Under the pieces are notes generated by a model. It was not told the origin of the DNA. It saw only the letters and a list, made by a program, of their open reading frames with translations, and made no database searches. A program made the position numbers and the translations under genes. DNA of 64,000 nt from Corynebacterium meridianum (lineage in GTDB: Bacteria > Actinomycetota > Actinomycetes > Mycobacteriales > Mycobacteriaceae): contig NZ_JAEIOS010000015.1 in assembly GCF_016342265.1 (NCBI RefSeq), positions 62,001 through 126,000 on the forward strand, written 5' to 3'. Within the stretch, counting starts at the first letter, position 1; the number at the start of each line of letters is the position of its first letter. Shown piece after piece: positions 26,249 to 34,814 of the stretch.

Positions 26249-26350
26249 TTGTCCAGCGCCCTGTCCACCGCCGTCGATCTCCTGACCGATATTCCGGGGA
26301 TTCTCGCCTTCGCGTACCGCGCGTACGTCGAGCCACTTCTGCGGCGCTAG
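26249..26350 (+). CDS. 33-residue hydrophobic small protein
   Basis: A TTG start lies 8 bases after a perfect GGAGGA, and the frame closes with TAG at 26348-26350. The product (reading SSALSTAVDLLTDIPGIL, then FAYRAYVEPLLRR) is an amphipathic or membrane-associated helix with a basic end. Corynebacteria use many very small envelope proteins, including the pore formers PorA and PorH, but the sequence here does not resemble those I recall. The strength of the ribosome binding site is the main evidence that it is real. Confidence 0.55.
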   Translation: MSSALSTAVDLLTDIPGILAFAYRAYVEPLLRR

Positions 26351-26373
26351 GGACACCGCACGGGGCTGGGATG

Positions 26374-26853
26374 TTACCTCAACTGGCGTTTCTCGTTCCG
26401 GACGCGGCGCCTGCGCAGCTGGCGGTCAGCGGCGCGGAAGCGGTTTCCCACCCGAACCCACCCCATGCGACGAGCCAGGATCCGCCAGCCCAGGAGAAGC
26501 AGGGCCGACATCACGCCCGCGACGATCATGAAGGACCAGTGGGGGATCGCCGTGTGGGACACCCCCCAGATGGCGAGCCCGGTCACGAGGGTCACCAGCC
26601 ACACGGTTATCCCCCCCGGATTGATCGGCAGGGGCTCCCGGTGCTTCACCGAGAGAATGCCGTAGGCCAGCAGGACGCCGACGAGGAACGGCGACGCCGT
26701 GGCGAGCCAACCCCCGATCGAGAATTCGAGGCCGTCACCCCGGTGCGCCAGGCGGGCCAGGAGGGCGAACAGGAGGATCGCGGTCAGATCGGCGCTCAGT
26801 GCACGCCGACGGCCGGTGATGAAGGCGACGGGGGAGTTCAGGGGTCTGGTCAC
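26374..26853 (-). CDS. DUF3054 family membrane protein
   Basis: 159 residues with four hydrophobic helices, beginning with the family pattern ADLTAILLFALLARLAHR near the N-terminus. WLVTLVTGLAIWGVSH and the following helix also fit DUF3054, an actinobacterial integral membrane family of unknown role. The frame allows a GTG at 26868, but GAGGAG lies between the two GTG codons at good distance from the second, so I place the start at 26853. The tail is strongly basic (RRRRVRNEKRQLR). Convergent with the small ORF upstream. Confidence 0.8.
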   Translation of the reverse strand: MTRPLNSPVAFITGRRRALSADLTAILLFALLARLAHRGDGLEFSIGGWLATASPFLVGVLLAYGILSVKHREPLPINPGGITVWLVTLVTGLAIWGVSHTAIPHWSFMIVAGVMSALLLLGWRILARRMGWVRVGNRFRAADRQLRRRRVRNEKRQLR

Positions 26854-26943
26854 TGCGATGCTCCTCACTGCGGGCCTCTCGGCGGAAGGTCCCGGCGCCG
26901 GTGTCCGACGCCGGGCATCTCACCCCTGACTCTACCCTCCGGA

Positions 26944-28110
26944 TCAGGCCGGTTCGACGGCTTCACCGTCGGCCCAGATGCGGGTCGGGAGCAGGCTCTC
27001 CGGGTCGAGGATGAGGACGTCTCCCGGGTAGCCCTTCGCGATGCGGCCGTAGCGGTCGTTCATTCCGATGCAGCGTGCCGCGTGTCCGGTTGCCGCGGCG
27101 ACGGCGACATCGAGGGGGACGCCGACCTCATGTACGGCGTTGGCTACCGCGCGGTCCATGGTCAGGGTCGACCCGGCGAGGGAGTCACCCTCGGCGAGGC
27201 GGGCGACACCGTCACGGACGTTCACCTTGAGCTGGCCGAGCATGTAGTCGCCGTCCGGGTTGCAGGTGGCGGACATCGCGTCGGTGACGAGTACGACGCG
27301 CTCGGGGGCCTCCAGGAACAGGGACCGGACCACCTGCGGGTGCACGTGGATGCCGTCGTTGATGACCTCGACCCACACGCGCTCGTCGCGGAGTGCGGCG
27401 ATGACCGGGCCGGGGGCGCGGTGGTGGATGCCGTTCATTCCGTTGAACGCGTGGGTGAGCTGCGTGGCACCGTTGTTGAAGGCCTCGCGGGAGGTCTCGT
27501 AGCTGGCATCGGTGTGGCCGACGGCCGCGACGACGCCGTTCTCGACGAGCAGTTTGACCGCTTCGGTGCCGTTGGTGCGCTCCGGGGCGATGGTCATCTG
27601 GACGATGGTGCCCTCACCGGCGTCGAGGATCCGCCTGACATTCTCGTCGGTGGGGTCCTTCAGTTCGTGCACGGGGTGTGCTCCCTTGTGTCCCGGATCG
27701 AGGAAGGGGCCTTCGGGGTGCAGACCGATGACCCGCGGGTTGGTGCGGACGATCTCCGCGCCCTCGCGGATGCGCTTCTCCATCAGATCCAGGGAGTCGG
27801 TGACGTAGGAGAGCACCGCGCGGGTGGTGCCGTGGGCCGCGTGCTTCGCCAGGGCTGTGGCGGTGGCCTCGGGGCCATCGTCGTAGGCGACCCCGCCGCC
27901 GCCGTGGTGGTGGACGTCAACGTAGCCGGGGACGACGGGTGCGCCCTGGGCGTCGACGATCTCGGCGCCGTCTGCGGGCCAGTCCCGGGAATCGGCGGTG
28001 GTTCCGACGTGGGTGATGACGCCGTCCTCGATACGTATGGCTCCGTCGGGGGCGGTTCCTCCGATGGTGCCGTCATAGAGGGCGGCCGAGTGAATGATCA
28101 GGGTGGACAT
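26944..28110 (-). CDS. nagA: N-acetylhexosamine-6-phosphate deacetylase
   Basis: 388 residues, full length. It removes the acetyl group from GlcNAc-6-P or, in this context, probably GalNAc-6-P. Amidohydrolase motifs are intact: DVHHHGGGG, LHPEGPFLD (metal-binding Glu), AVGHTDA, THAFNGM and VTDAMSA with the catalytic Asp. AAAAGGACCG precedes the ATG. It lies 108 bases after the DeoR gene on the same strand, and together they form the distal part of the minus arm of the amino-sugar locus. No nagB-type deaminase gene is present in the window, but an AgaS-like gene is. Confidence 0.95.
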   Translation of the reverse strand: MSTLIIHSAALYDGTIGGTAPDGAIRIEDGVITHVGTTADSRDWPADGAEIVDAQGAPVVPGYVDVHHHGGGGVAYDDGPEATATALAKHAAHGTTRAVLSYVTDSLDLMEKRIREGAEIVRTNPRVIGLHPEGPFLDPGHKGAHPVHELKDPTDENVRRILDAGEGTIVQMTIAPERTNGTEAVKLLVENGVVAAVGHTDASYETSREAFNNGATQLTHAFNGMNGIHHRAPGPVIAALRDERVWVEVINDGIHVHPQVVRSLFLEAPERVVLVTDAMSATCNPDGDYMLGQLKVNVRDGVARLAEGDSLAGSTLTMDRAVANAVHEVGVPLDVAVAAATGHAARCIGMNDRYGRIAKGYPGDVLILDPESLLPTRIWADGEAVEPA

Positions 28111-28218
28111 GATTCTTAACGGTCCTTTTCGGGTTTTTGCGCTAGGTGAGCCGGGAAGATGGTCCGGCCGGGAGCTGAACTGGGGCGGAAACGGATCTCG
28201 ATGGGCATCACCGACCTG

Positions 28219-29055
28219 TCAGATCGCGGAACGCTGTGCGGAGGGCGCGCCGGCGTCCTGGTGGGCGATGATCACGCTGTAGCCGAGCTGCGTCAGCCGC
28301 CGAGTCCACGCCGGATCCACATCGGAGTCTGTGACGATGGTGCTCACGGTGTCTATTCCACCCAGCGAGGAGAACGAACGACGTCCGAACTTCGCGTGGT
28401 CGGCGACGACCACCGGGGTTATCGCCCGGGTGGCCATCATCCGGTTCGTCTGTGCCTCGAACTCGTCGACGGTGCCGGGTCCGTTCTCGTCGATGCCGTT
28501 GGCACCGATGAAGGCGACGTCCATGCTCAGCTGGCCCAGCACGGTTGCGCCGAGGGGCCCGGTCAACTCGTAGGAGTTGCCGTTGAGGACCCCGCCGATG
28601 AGCACGATCTTCATGTTCGTGCTGCCCGCCAGCAGATAGGCGATGTCGATGGCGTTGGTGACGACGGTGACGACCGGGTAGTTCGTGGGAAGGTCGCTGG
28701 GGGACTGCTCCGCCGCCCACTCGACGAGCTGCTGGGCGATGGTTCCCACCGTGGAGCCGCCCGACATGCCGACGACGCAACCGGGTTCGAGATAGTTGAG
28801 GCAGTACCGGGCGATGGTGGTCTTCTCCGTCAACTGCTGCATCCGTTTCTGTCGGACGGGCGTGTCGAAGGCGACGATGTTGCTCCGTGCGCCACCACGG
28901 GTCCGGCGCAGGAGGCCACGCTCCGCGAGTGCATCGAGGTCACGGCGGGCGGTGGCCGGGGAGATGTCGAGATCATCGACGAGCTGCTCGACGGTGACCG
29001 TGCCCGTGTCGGCGATGGTGTCGAGAATCGTGGTGAGTCGCTCGCTGCGGATCAT
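28219..29055 (-). CDS. DeoR-family sugar-phosphate regulator (AgaR-like)
   Basis: 278 residues. A winged helix-turn-helix lies at about 5-58 (VTVEQLVDDLDISPATARRDLDAL, then RTRGGA). The C-terminal DeoR sensor domain has the phosphosugar-binding marks GMSGGSTV and FIGANGID. Proteins of this type repress sugar catabolic operons and respond to phosphorylated intermediates. Placed between the aldolase gene and nagA, it is the obvious regulator of both arms; candidate operators are repeats in the 31944-32538 divergent spacer. Which sugar phosphate it senses is not known. Confidence 0.92.
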   Translation of the reverse strand: MIRSERLTTILDTIADTGTVTVEQLVDDLDISPATARRDLDALAERGLLRRTRGGARSNIVAFDTPVRQKRMQQLTEKTTIARYCLNYLEPGCVVGMSGGSTVGTIAQQLVEWAAEQSPSDLPTNYPVVTVVTNAIDIAYLLAGSTNMKIVLIGGVLNGNSYELTGPLGATVLGQLSMDVAFIGANGIDENGPGTVDEFEAQTNRMMATRAITPVVVADHAKFGRRSFSSLGGIDTVSTIVTDSDVDPAWTRRLTQLGYSVIIAHQDAGAPSAQRSAI

Positions 29056-29119
29056 CGCGGTTCCTCCTGCACTGAAGTGCGTGAATCCTGCGCAACCAGG
29101 GTGCGCATCGCAGGGACAG

Positions 29120-29173
29120 GGAAAAGTGGGGGCGTCCGGTCGCCGCTCCTGTCCCGTGAGCGGCGGCCGGACG
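29120..29173 (-). terminator. Hairpin after the aldolase gene
   Basis: CGTCCGGTCGCCGCTC (29133-29148) pairs with 29158-29173 at 15 of 16 positions around a 9-base loop. On the minus strand it follows the aldolase stop and is trailed by CCCCCACTTTTCC, so it probably reduces read-through into the DeoR gene. Confidence 0.65.
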
Positions 29174-29192
29174 ACTGGCCGTGTAGCTGATT

Positions 29193-30029
29193 CTATACTT
29201 CGGTGAAGACGCCGATGAGTCGCTCGGCTTCGGCGCTCAGTGCCTCACGTCCCGCCTTGATGTACTTGCGGGAATCCGTGACCGACGGGTTGTCGTCCAG
29301 GAATGCACGCACGGCGCGGGTGAAGTGGCCGTTGAGGTGCGTCGACACGTTGATCTTCGTCATGCCGGCACGGATGCCGCGCTGGATCTCCTCGTCCGGG
29401 ACACCGGAGGAACCGTGGAGCACCAGCGGGACGCCGGCGGCGTCCTTGAGCTCACCGATCAGGTCGATGTCCAGGGACGCGGTACGTTCCTGCATGGCGT
29501 GCTCGGAGCCGACGGCGACGGCCAGGCCGTCGACACCGGTGTCGGCGACGAACTGCTTCGCCTCGTCCGGGCTCGTGCGCACACCCGGGGTGTGGGCGGT
29601 CTTGCCGCCGATCTCACCGAGCTCCGCCTCTACCGTCGCGCCACGCTCATGGGCGTAGCGGACGACCTCCGCGGTGTTCGCGATGTTCTCGTCGACGCTG
29701 AGGGTCGAGCCGTCGTACATGACGGAATCGAAGCCCAGATCGATGGCCTGCTTGGCAAGCTCGACGGACTCGCAGTGGTCCAGGTGGACGGCGATCGGCG
29801 CGGAGGAGGCCTCGGCCAACGCGATCATGGCGCGGCCGATGGGCTCCAGGTTGTCGCCGTGGTAGCGGACGCAGTTGTGGCTCATCTGCAGGATGACCGG
29901 CTTGCCGGCCCGCTCCGCGGCGGAGACCAAGGCTTCGGCGGTCTCGAGGTGGATGACGTTGAAGGCCGGGGCGCCGATCTTCTTCCCGGCTGCGTCCTTG
30001 ACGATGTCGAAGGTGTTGATTCTGGTCAT
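29193..30029 (-). CDS. Class II fructose/tagatose-bisphosphate aldolase
   Basis: 278 residues. It splits tagatose-1,6- or fructose-1,6-bisphosphate to dihydroxyacetone phosphate and glyceraldehyde-3-phosphate with a zinc ion. Family motifs: GAPAFNVIHLETAEALVSAA, VHLDHCES (zinc His and catalytic Asp), EAELGEIGGK and LVLHGSSGV. The length and sequence fit the GatY/KbaY/FbaA group; tagatose specificity is inferred from the AgaS and PfkB neighbours. The ATG at 30029 has AAGGAA upstream; a frame extending into the pfkB spacer is not needed. Gap to pfkB is 26 bases. Confidence 0.9.
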   Translation of the reverse strand: MTRINTFDIVKDAAGKKIGAPAFNVIHLETAEALVSAAERAGKPVILQMSHNCVRYHGDNLEPIGRAMIALAEASSAPIAVHLDHCESVELAKQAIDLGFDSVMYDGSTLSVDENIANTAEVVRYAHERGATVEAELGEIGGKTAHTPGVRTSPDEAKQFVADTGVDGLAVAVGSEHAMQERTASLDIDLIGELKDAAGVPLVLHGSSGVPDEEIQRGIRAGMTKINVSTHLNGHFTRAVRAFLDDNPSVTDSRKYIKAGREALSAEAERLIGVFTEV

Positions 30030-30055
30030 GGTGTGGGGTTCCTTCGTGTGGGGTG

Positions 30056-31015
30056 TCAGTTGGTGCGTTCGTCGATGATCACGGTGTCCGCGAGCTCCCG
30101 CCACCGGTCACTGATGACGCCGGCCGTGTCCTCGAGGACGGCGGCCGCCGACCACGCGGTGGCTCGGCGGAGCAGGTCCGCCCGCCCGAGACCGTCGATG
30201 AGGCCGGTCGCCAGGGCGGAGACCAGGGCGTCACCGGCACCGGTGGGGTTGCCCGTCAGGGGTTCGGGGAGTCGCGCGCGGGTGCTTCCGTCGCGGTCGA
30301 CGGCGAGCAGTCCCTCCTCACCCATCGAGACGATGACCAGCCCGACACCGAGGTCGAGGAGCTGCCGTGCGCCGGCTTCGGGATCATCTGTCCCGGTCGT
30401 CGCCGAGAGCTCGGCGGCGTTAGGCTTGACGACGTCCACCCCTGCGCTGCATGCGGCCTTCAGATGTGCGCCGGCGCAGTCGACGATGATCCGGGCGCCG
30501 GCCTTCCGTGTGCGGTCGATCATCGTCTCGAGGACGCTCTCGTCCGCGCCGGGTGGCCAGGAGCCGGACACCGTGACGGTGCTACCCGGGTGTGCCACGA
30601 GCGTGCTCTCGAGCTGATCCGCCAGCTGCGTCCAGATCTCCGCCGGGTGCCGTTCGCCCTTCTCGTTGATGATGCTGGTGGCACCATCGTCGGTGGTGTG
30701 GATGGCGAAGGTCTCCCGGAGTCGCACCGGCGTCGGGGTGAACGCCGCCTCCGGGGAGGCCTTTCCTTCGGCGGGGACATGTCCGGGGGCGTCATCGTTG
30801 ACGGGGCCGAGCATGACCGCCGGGTAACCCTCCGCAGCGGCGACCGCCGCGACGTTGACCCCCTTGCCGCCGAGTTTGCGCTGTGCGGTGTCGATGCGGT
30901 GCGTTTTCTCGGGGACGAGGCGGTCCAGCGTGATCGTCACATCGAGGGCCGGATTCGGAGTGATGGCGACGACGGCGGCGGTGGCGCCGGTGTCTGCGGT
31001 GGGTCGTGTACTCAC
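30056..31015 (-). CDS. PfkB-family kinase (tagatose-6-P or fructose-1-P kinase type)
   Basis: 319 residues, a ribokinase-fold sugar kinase of the LacC/FruK group. The first signature is KLGGKGVNVAAVAA; the second has the catalytic Asp in GNPTGAGDALVSALATG. The expected reaction here is tagatose-6-phosphate to tagatose-1,6-bisphosphate, which the adjacent aldolase would split. Fructose-1-phosphate kinase is an alternative, but no fructose PTS gene is near. It lies 31 bases after the AgaS-like gene and 26 bases before the aldolase gene, so the three share a transcript. Confidence 0.87.
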   Translation of the reverse strand: MSTRPTADTGATAAVVAITPNPALDVTITLDRLVPEKTHRIDTAQRKLGGKGVNVAAVAAAEGYPAVMLGPVNDDAPGHVPAEGKASPEAAFTPTPVRLRETFAIHTTDDGATSIINEKGERHPAEIWTQLADQLESTLVAHPGSTVTVSGSWPPGADESVLETMIDRTRKAGARIIVDCAGAHLKAACSAGVDVVKPNAAELSATTGTDDPEAGARQLLDLGVGLVIVSMGEEGLLAVDRDGSTRARLPEPLTGNPTGAGDALVSALATGLIDGLGRADLLRRATAWSAAAVLEDTAGVISDRWRELADTVIIDERTN

Positions 31016-31046
31016 GTGCTGATCCTTCGTGTCGGGGCCAGTGTGG

Positions 31047-31943
31047 TTACTTCAGGATGACCGAGCGGGTCAGATTGCGCGGGTGATCCGCATCGAGGCC
31101 ACGGGCGCGGGCGGTGGCCAGCGCGATGCGGTGGACGCGGACCAGGTCAGCCATGGGGTCGATGTCCTCGTCGATGAAGGTCGCACCGGTGTCGGCGACC
31201 TGGGCGGCCAGACCCTCGGGAGCGGGGCCGAAGTTCCAGGTGATGCGGCCCTCGGAGGCGATGGCGATCGGACCGTGGCGGTACTCCATGGAGCTGTAGG
31301 ACTCGGTCCATGCCTGGCAGGACTCGCGCATCTTCAGGGCGGCCTCGGTGGCGAGGCCGAGACGCCAGTCGGTGCCGAGGAAGGAGTACTGCTCGGCGTT
31401 GACCAGCTTCTCGTCGAGATCGGCGGCGAGGACCTCGCGGGCCTGCGCGATCGAGCGCTCGATGACCGAGCGGTCGTCGATGGAGGCGCGCAGGAAGGTC
31501 AGCGCGGTGGTGGCGAAGCGGGTCTGGACGACGGACTGCTCGTCGGCGAACTCGAGGTTGATCACGTGATCGGCGAGTTCCGCGACGGGGGAGTTCTGGT
31601 CGCCGAGCACGGCGATGGTGCGCATGCGGTCGCCGACCTGCTTCAGCAGATCGATGATCTCGCTGGTGGTGCCGGAACGGGTGATCGCGATCAGGACGTC
31701 GTAGTCGCGGTCGAGGCGGGCCTCGGTGGCGGTGTAGGCGTCGGTGACGCCGTGTCCGGCGCTCTCCCGGAGAGCGGCGTAGGCCTGTGCCATGAACCAG
31801 GAGGTGCCGCAGCCGACGACGGCGACGCGCTCGCCGGACTTCGGGAGGACGGAGCGCTCCTGCTCCATGTCCAGTGCCTTCTGCCAGGTGTCCGGCTGGC
31901 TGGTGAGTTCCTGTTCCATGTGGGTGCCGAGTGCACTGCTCAT
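31047..31943 (-). CDS. AgaS-like SIS-domain aminosugar-phosphate isomerase/deaminase
   Basis: 298 residues with two SIS domains. Marks include VVGCGTSWFMAQAYAALRES, AITRSGTTSEIIDLL and SMEYRHGPIAI. The sequence resembles AgaS and the isomerase half of GlmS. In the known GalNAc pathway AgaS converts galactosamine-6-phosphate to tagatose-6-phosphate and ammonia. It is shorter than E. coli AgaS as I recall it (about 380 residues). First gene of the minus arm, facing the divergent regulatory spacer. A glucosamine-type substrate cannot be excluded from sequence alone. Confidence 0.85.
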   Translation of the reverse strand: MSSALGTHMEQELTSQPDTWQKALDMEQERSVLPKSGERVAVVGCGTSWFMAQAYAALRESAGHGVTDAYTATEARLDRDYDVLIAITRSGTTSEIIDLLKQVGDRMRTIAVLGDQNSPVAELADHVINLEFADEQSVVQTRFATTALTFLRASIDDRSVIERSIAQAREVLAADLDEKLVNAEQYSFLGTDWRLGLATEAALKMRESCQAWTESYSSMEYRHGPIAIASEGRITWNFGPAPEGLAAQVADTGATFIDEDIDPMADLVRVHRIALATARARGLDADHPRNLTRSVILK

Positions 31944-32538
31944 GTTGTTCGTCTCCTAACGAAAAGACTTCGGGTGGCTGAATCGTTGCTCTGTGGCGGT
32001 AACGGCGATCCGCATCCTCTTCGTGGTGTGCGACGACTGACGGTGGGTCAGTCGGTCGGTGAGGGAAACTCAGCGGATTGTCACCCTTGATGATTGCAGA
32101 TGATTGAAAACCTGTCCACCCAATCGTTAAACGATCAGAGATATTTCACACTCGGGGGTGGTGTTTTTGGCCCGTTTTCAGCCTCGTGGTGACGTTCGAC
32201 GCTCGATACTGTCTCCTGTGATACAGGTTATAAAAATGTGATAAACGCTGGTATGGTGCCATAAATCAGGTGTTTTTGTGCCTGAGAGGGTGGGGGTGGA
32301 ACCTGTCCAGAACGTCTCTGCGGTGGGGGGAGGGGGCTGAGACTGTTGATTGAAAATGGAGAATAAGGCTTGCGGCGAGCAAAATCGCTCAATACCATCA
32401 GTGTTGTGACAGGCACACAGTGCGTATTGAGAGGGCTGGCCCACAGTCGGCACTCTTGATTTTTGAAGATGGAATCCGCACGGCGGGTTCCGGAGACTGA
32501 AAACAATCACAGAAACATCACCGGAGGATGAGGACACA
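31944..32538. promoter_or_regulatory. Divergent control region of the amino-sugar locus
   Basis: This 595-bp spacer has no gene and is AT-richer than its surroundings. It holds a perfect palindrome ATCGTT-A-AACGAT (32123-32135); TGATTGAAAA twice (32101-32110 and 32347-32356); TGTGATA twice, 20 bases apart (32217-32223 and 32237-32243); and GTTGTGACAGGCACACAG near 32402, which looks like an imperfect CRP/GlxR half-site pair. These are plausible binding sites for the DeoR regulator and for catabolite control; none is proven. Confidence 0.6.
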
Positions 32539-32982
32539 ATGACCTTCAAACCCGATGCGGTCGCCGCAAAACAGACTGCCGCCGACTGGCGTGAGGCCAT
32601 CCGCCTGGTCGGTGGACTCTACGAGCGCGAGGGAATCGCAACCAGCGAGTACGCCGAAGCGATGATCAACGGTGTCACCGAGTTCGGTCCCTACATGGTG
32701 CTCATGCCGGGGCTGGCCATGCCGCACGCGAAGTCCGCTGCGGGCGTCAAGCGCGCAGGCACCGCTGTCGTCACGCTGTCCACCCCGGTGGAGTTCGGCA
32801 GCCCCGCCAACGACCCCGTCGATGTGCTCGTCTCTTTCGCCGCCGGCGACAAGAAGGGGCACATGGAGATGATCAAGTCACTCGCCAACGTCCTCTCCGA
32901 CGGTGACCTGATCGACCGTGTCCGCGCCGCGGAGACCGACGAGGAGCTCGCCGCCATCTTCACCGATCTCTCCGACGACTGA
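32539..32982 (+). CDS. PTS EIIA component, ascorbate/mannitol type
   Basis: 147 residues, a stand-alone EIIA domain of the PTS_EIIA_2 class. It takes phosphate from HPr on a histidine, probably His63 in LAMPHAKSAAG, and passes it to EIIB. The sequence around PYMVLMPGLAMPHAK is closest to UlaC/SgaA-type proteins. GGAGGATGAGGA precedes the ATG. First gene of the plus arm: EIIA, EIIB, EIIC, SIS protein and secreted protein. The general PTS enzymes are not in the window. Confidence 0.92.
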   Translation: MTFKPDAVAAKQTAADWREAIRLVGGLYEREGIATSEYAEAMINGVTEFGPYMVLMPGLAMPHAKSAAGVKRAGTAVVTLSTPVEFGSPANDPVDVLVSFAAGDKKGHMEMIKSLANVLSDGDLIDRVRAAETDEELAAIFTDLSDD

Positions 32983-33038
32983 CAGCTTCACCCGCTCCAC
33001 ACCAGACATCTCAAGACACTAACAGTAAGGACACCACA

Positions 33039-33323
33039 ATGATCTCCATCGCAACCGTCTGCGGCATGGGCCTCGGAACCTCCATGATGCTCGCAAGCCA
33101 GATCCGTACCCTCCTCAAGGGCGAGAACATCGACGCCCAGGTTCAGGCCATCGACCTCGGCTCCTTCAAGTCCCAGCCCTCCGACATCGTCGTCACCACC
33201 AGCGGCATGGCGAGCAACGTCCAGGGAACGAAGTCCATCGTCGTGCTCATCGACAACCTCATCGACAAGAACGAGGTCCGCACCAAGGTGCTCGACGCCA
33301 TCAACGAGTTCAACTCCAAGTAA
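33039..33323 (+). CDS. PTS EIIB component, ascorbate (UlaB) type
   Basis: 94 residues, the usual size of a stand-alone EIIB. The phosphorylated cysteine is Cys8 in ATVCGMGLGTS, and the P-loop-like segment after it fits the SgaB/UlaB group of the ascorbate-galactitol superfamily. It relays phosphate from EIIA to the incoming sugar carried by EIIC. It is 56 bases downstream of the EIIA gene and 39 bases upstream of EIIC, with a TAAGGA-like site before the ATG. Confidence 0.92.
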   Translation: MISIATVCGMGLGTSMMLASQIRTLLKGENIDAQVQAIDLGSFKSQPSDIVVTTSGMASNVQGTKSIVVLIDNLIDKNEVRTKVLDAINEFNSK

Positions 33324-33362
33324 TCCCCCCGCCCATTCCACACAGATCGGTTCAGAATCATC

Positions 33363-34697
33363 ATGAATCCCGTTCTAGATTTCATCGTTCAGCTGATCCA
33401 GATCCCCGCCGTCATCGTCGGCGCGATCGCGTTCATCGGACTGATGGTCCAGAAGAAGCCCACCGGCGACGTCATCACCGGAACGGTGAAGACGGCACTG
33501 TCACTGCTGATCATCGGTGGCGGCGCAGGCGTCCTGGTCAAGGGCCTCGCCCCCATCCAGAGCATGTTCGAGATGGCGTTCCCCACCTCGGGAATCACCA
33601 CCTTCGTCACATTCGATGAGGCCGTCGTCTCCGCGGTCCAGACCTCCGGTGTCGGTACCATCGGTTCCGAAATCGGCCTGACCATGCTGTTCGGTTACAT
33701 GTTCCACCTGTTCCTGGCACGTGTGACCCCCTGGCACTACGTCTACCTCACGGGCCACATGATCTGGGTCCACGCCGGTGCATTCACGATCCTGATGCAC
33801 TCCCTCGGCTTCAACCCGTTCCTCACGGTCTTCACCGCGTCGCTCCTGGTCGGCTTCTACTACACGGTCGCCCCGGCGATCGCGCAGCCCTTCGTCCGCA
33901 GGATCACCGGCGGCGACGAGGTCGGTTTCGCACATGGCCAGACCCTGCTGAACGTCCTCTGCGGCTACCTCGGCATGGTCGTCGGCAACAAGGAGAAGTC
34001 CACCGAGGACACCCAGCTCCCCGAGAAGCTCTCCTTCTTCCGTGACGTCGCGGTGTCCACGACCATCGTCATGACGATCGTCTCACTGCTGTCCGCGACC
34101 GCAGCGGTCATCTCCGGTGGCACCGGCGCCTTCCAGGCCGCTGTCGACGACGGCGGTATCTCCGACGGCCAGAACTGGATCGTCTTCGCCCTGCTGATGG
34201 CTCTGCAGTTCACCGCCGGTATGCTCATCCTCCTTTACGGTGTCCGCATGCTGATCGGTGAGATCGTCCCCGCCTTCGAGGGCATCTCGCAGAAGGTCAT
34301 CCCGAACGCCATCCCGGCCCTCGACGTCCCGGTCCTGTTCGCCTTCGCACCCAACGCCCTGCTCGTCGGTCTGATCTCCGGCCTCATCGGCCAGATCGCC
34401 GGTATGGCGCTGTGTGTCGCGCTCGGTTGGCCGGTCCCGATCCCGTCGATGATCGTCGCCTTCTTCGCCTCCGGTACCGCCGCGATCTTCGCGAACTCCA
34501 CCGGTGGCCGCACCGCCGCCTGGCTCGGTGGTTTCCTCTGGGGCTTCATCGGCTGGATCCTCATCTCCTACGCCTTCAACATGCAGGTCTTCGGTGACCT
34601 CACCGAGTTCGGCGCGGAAGGCCTCGGCTTCACCGTCCCGGACGCCATCGTTCCCGGCATCGTCGTGGACGGAATCGGAAAGCTCTTCGGAGTCTGA
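33363..34697 (+). CDS. PTS EIIC permease, UlaA/SgaT family
   Basis: 444 residues with about ten to eleven transmembrane segments. Segments typical of UlaA are seen: PTGDVITGTVKTALSLLIIG near the N-terminus, YLTGHMIWVHAGAF, LLYGVRMLIGEIVPAFEGI, KVIPNAIPALDVPVLF and FAPNALLVGLI. It transports and helps phosphorylate the sugar. Known UlaA proteins carry L-ascorbate, but no ascorbate catabolic gene (lactonase, decarboxylase, epimerase) is here. The enzymes around it are for amino sugars, so the substrate is probably a hexosamine or related sugar (inference). The ribosome binding site is weak. Confidence 0.93.
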   Translation: MNPVLDFIVQLIQIPAVIVGAIAFIGLMVQKKPTGDVITGTVKTALSLLIIGGGAGVLVKGLAPIQSMFEMAFPTSGITTFVTFDEAVVSAVQTSGVGTIGSEIGLTMLFGYMFHLFLARVTPWHYVYLTGHMIWVHAGAFTILMHSLGFNPFLTVFTASLLVGFYYTVAPAIAQPFVRRITGGDEVGFAHGQTLLNVLCGYLGMVVGNKEKSTEDTQLPEKLSFFRDVAVSTTIVMTIVSLLSATAAVISGGTGAFQAAVDDGGISDGQNWIVFALLMALQFTAGMLILLYGVRMLIGEIVPAFEGISQKVIPNAIPALDVPVLFAFAPNALLVGLISGLIGQIAGMALCVALGWPVPIPSMIVAFFASGTAAIFANSTGGRTAAWLGGFLWGFIGWILISYAFNMQVFGDLTEFGAEGLGFTVPDAIVPGIVVDGIGKLFGV

Positions 34698-34814
34698 TAA
34701 CCCCCTCCGGTGCCCGGGGTTCCGCCCCTGGCACCGGGCCAGGGCGGTATCTGATCCGCCCGCCCACCGTTTCACACCCCCCAAGCTCAACCAGAAAGAA
34801 GGAAGAGAAAAACC

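Noticed and set aside
26371..28119. Plus-strand frame of 582 codons opposite DUF3054 and nagA
   Set aside because: It spans two real genes and a spacer in antisense, and its translation is low-complexity.
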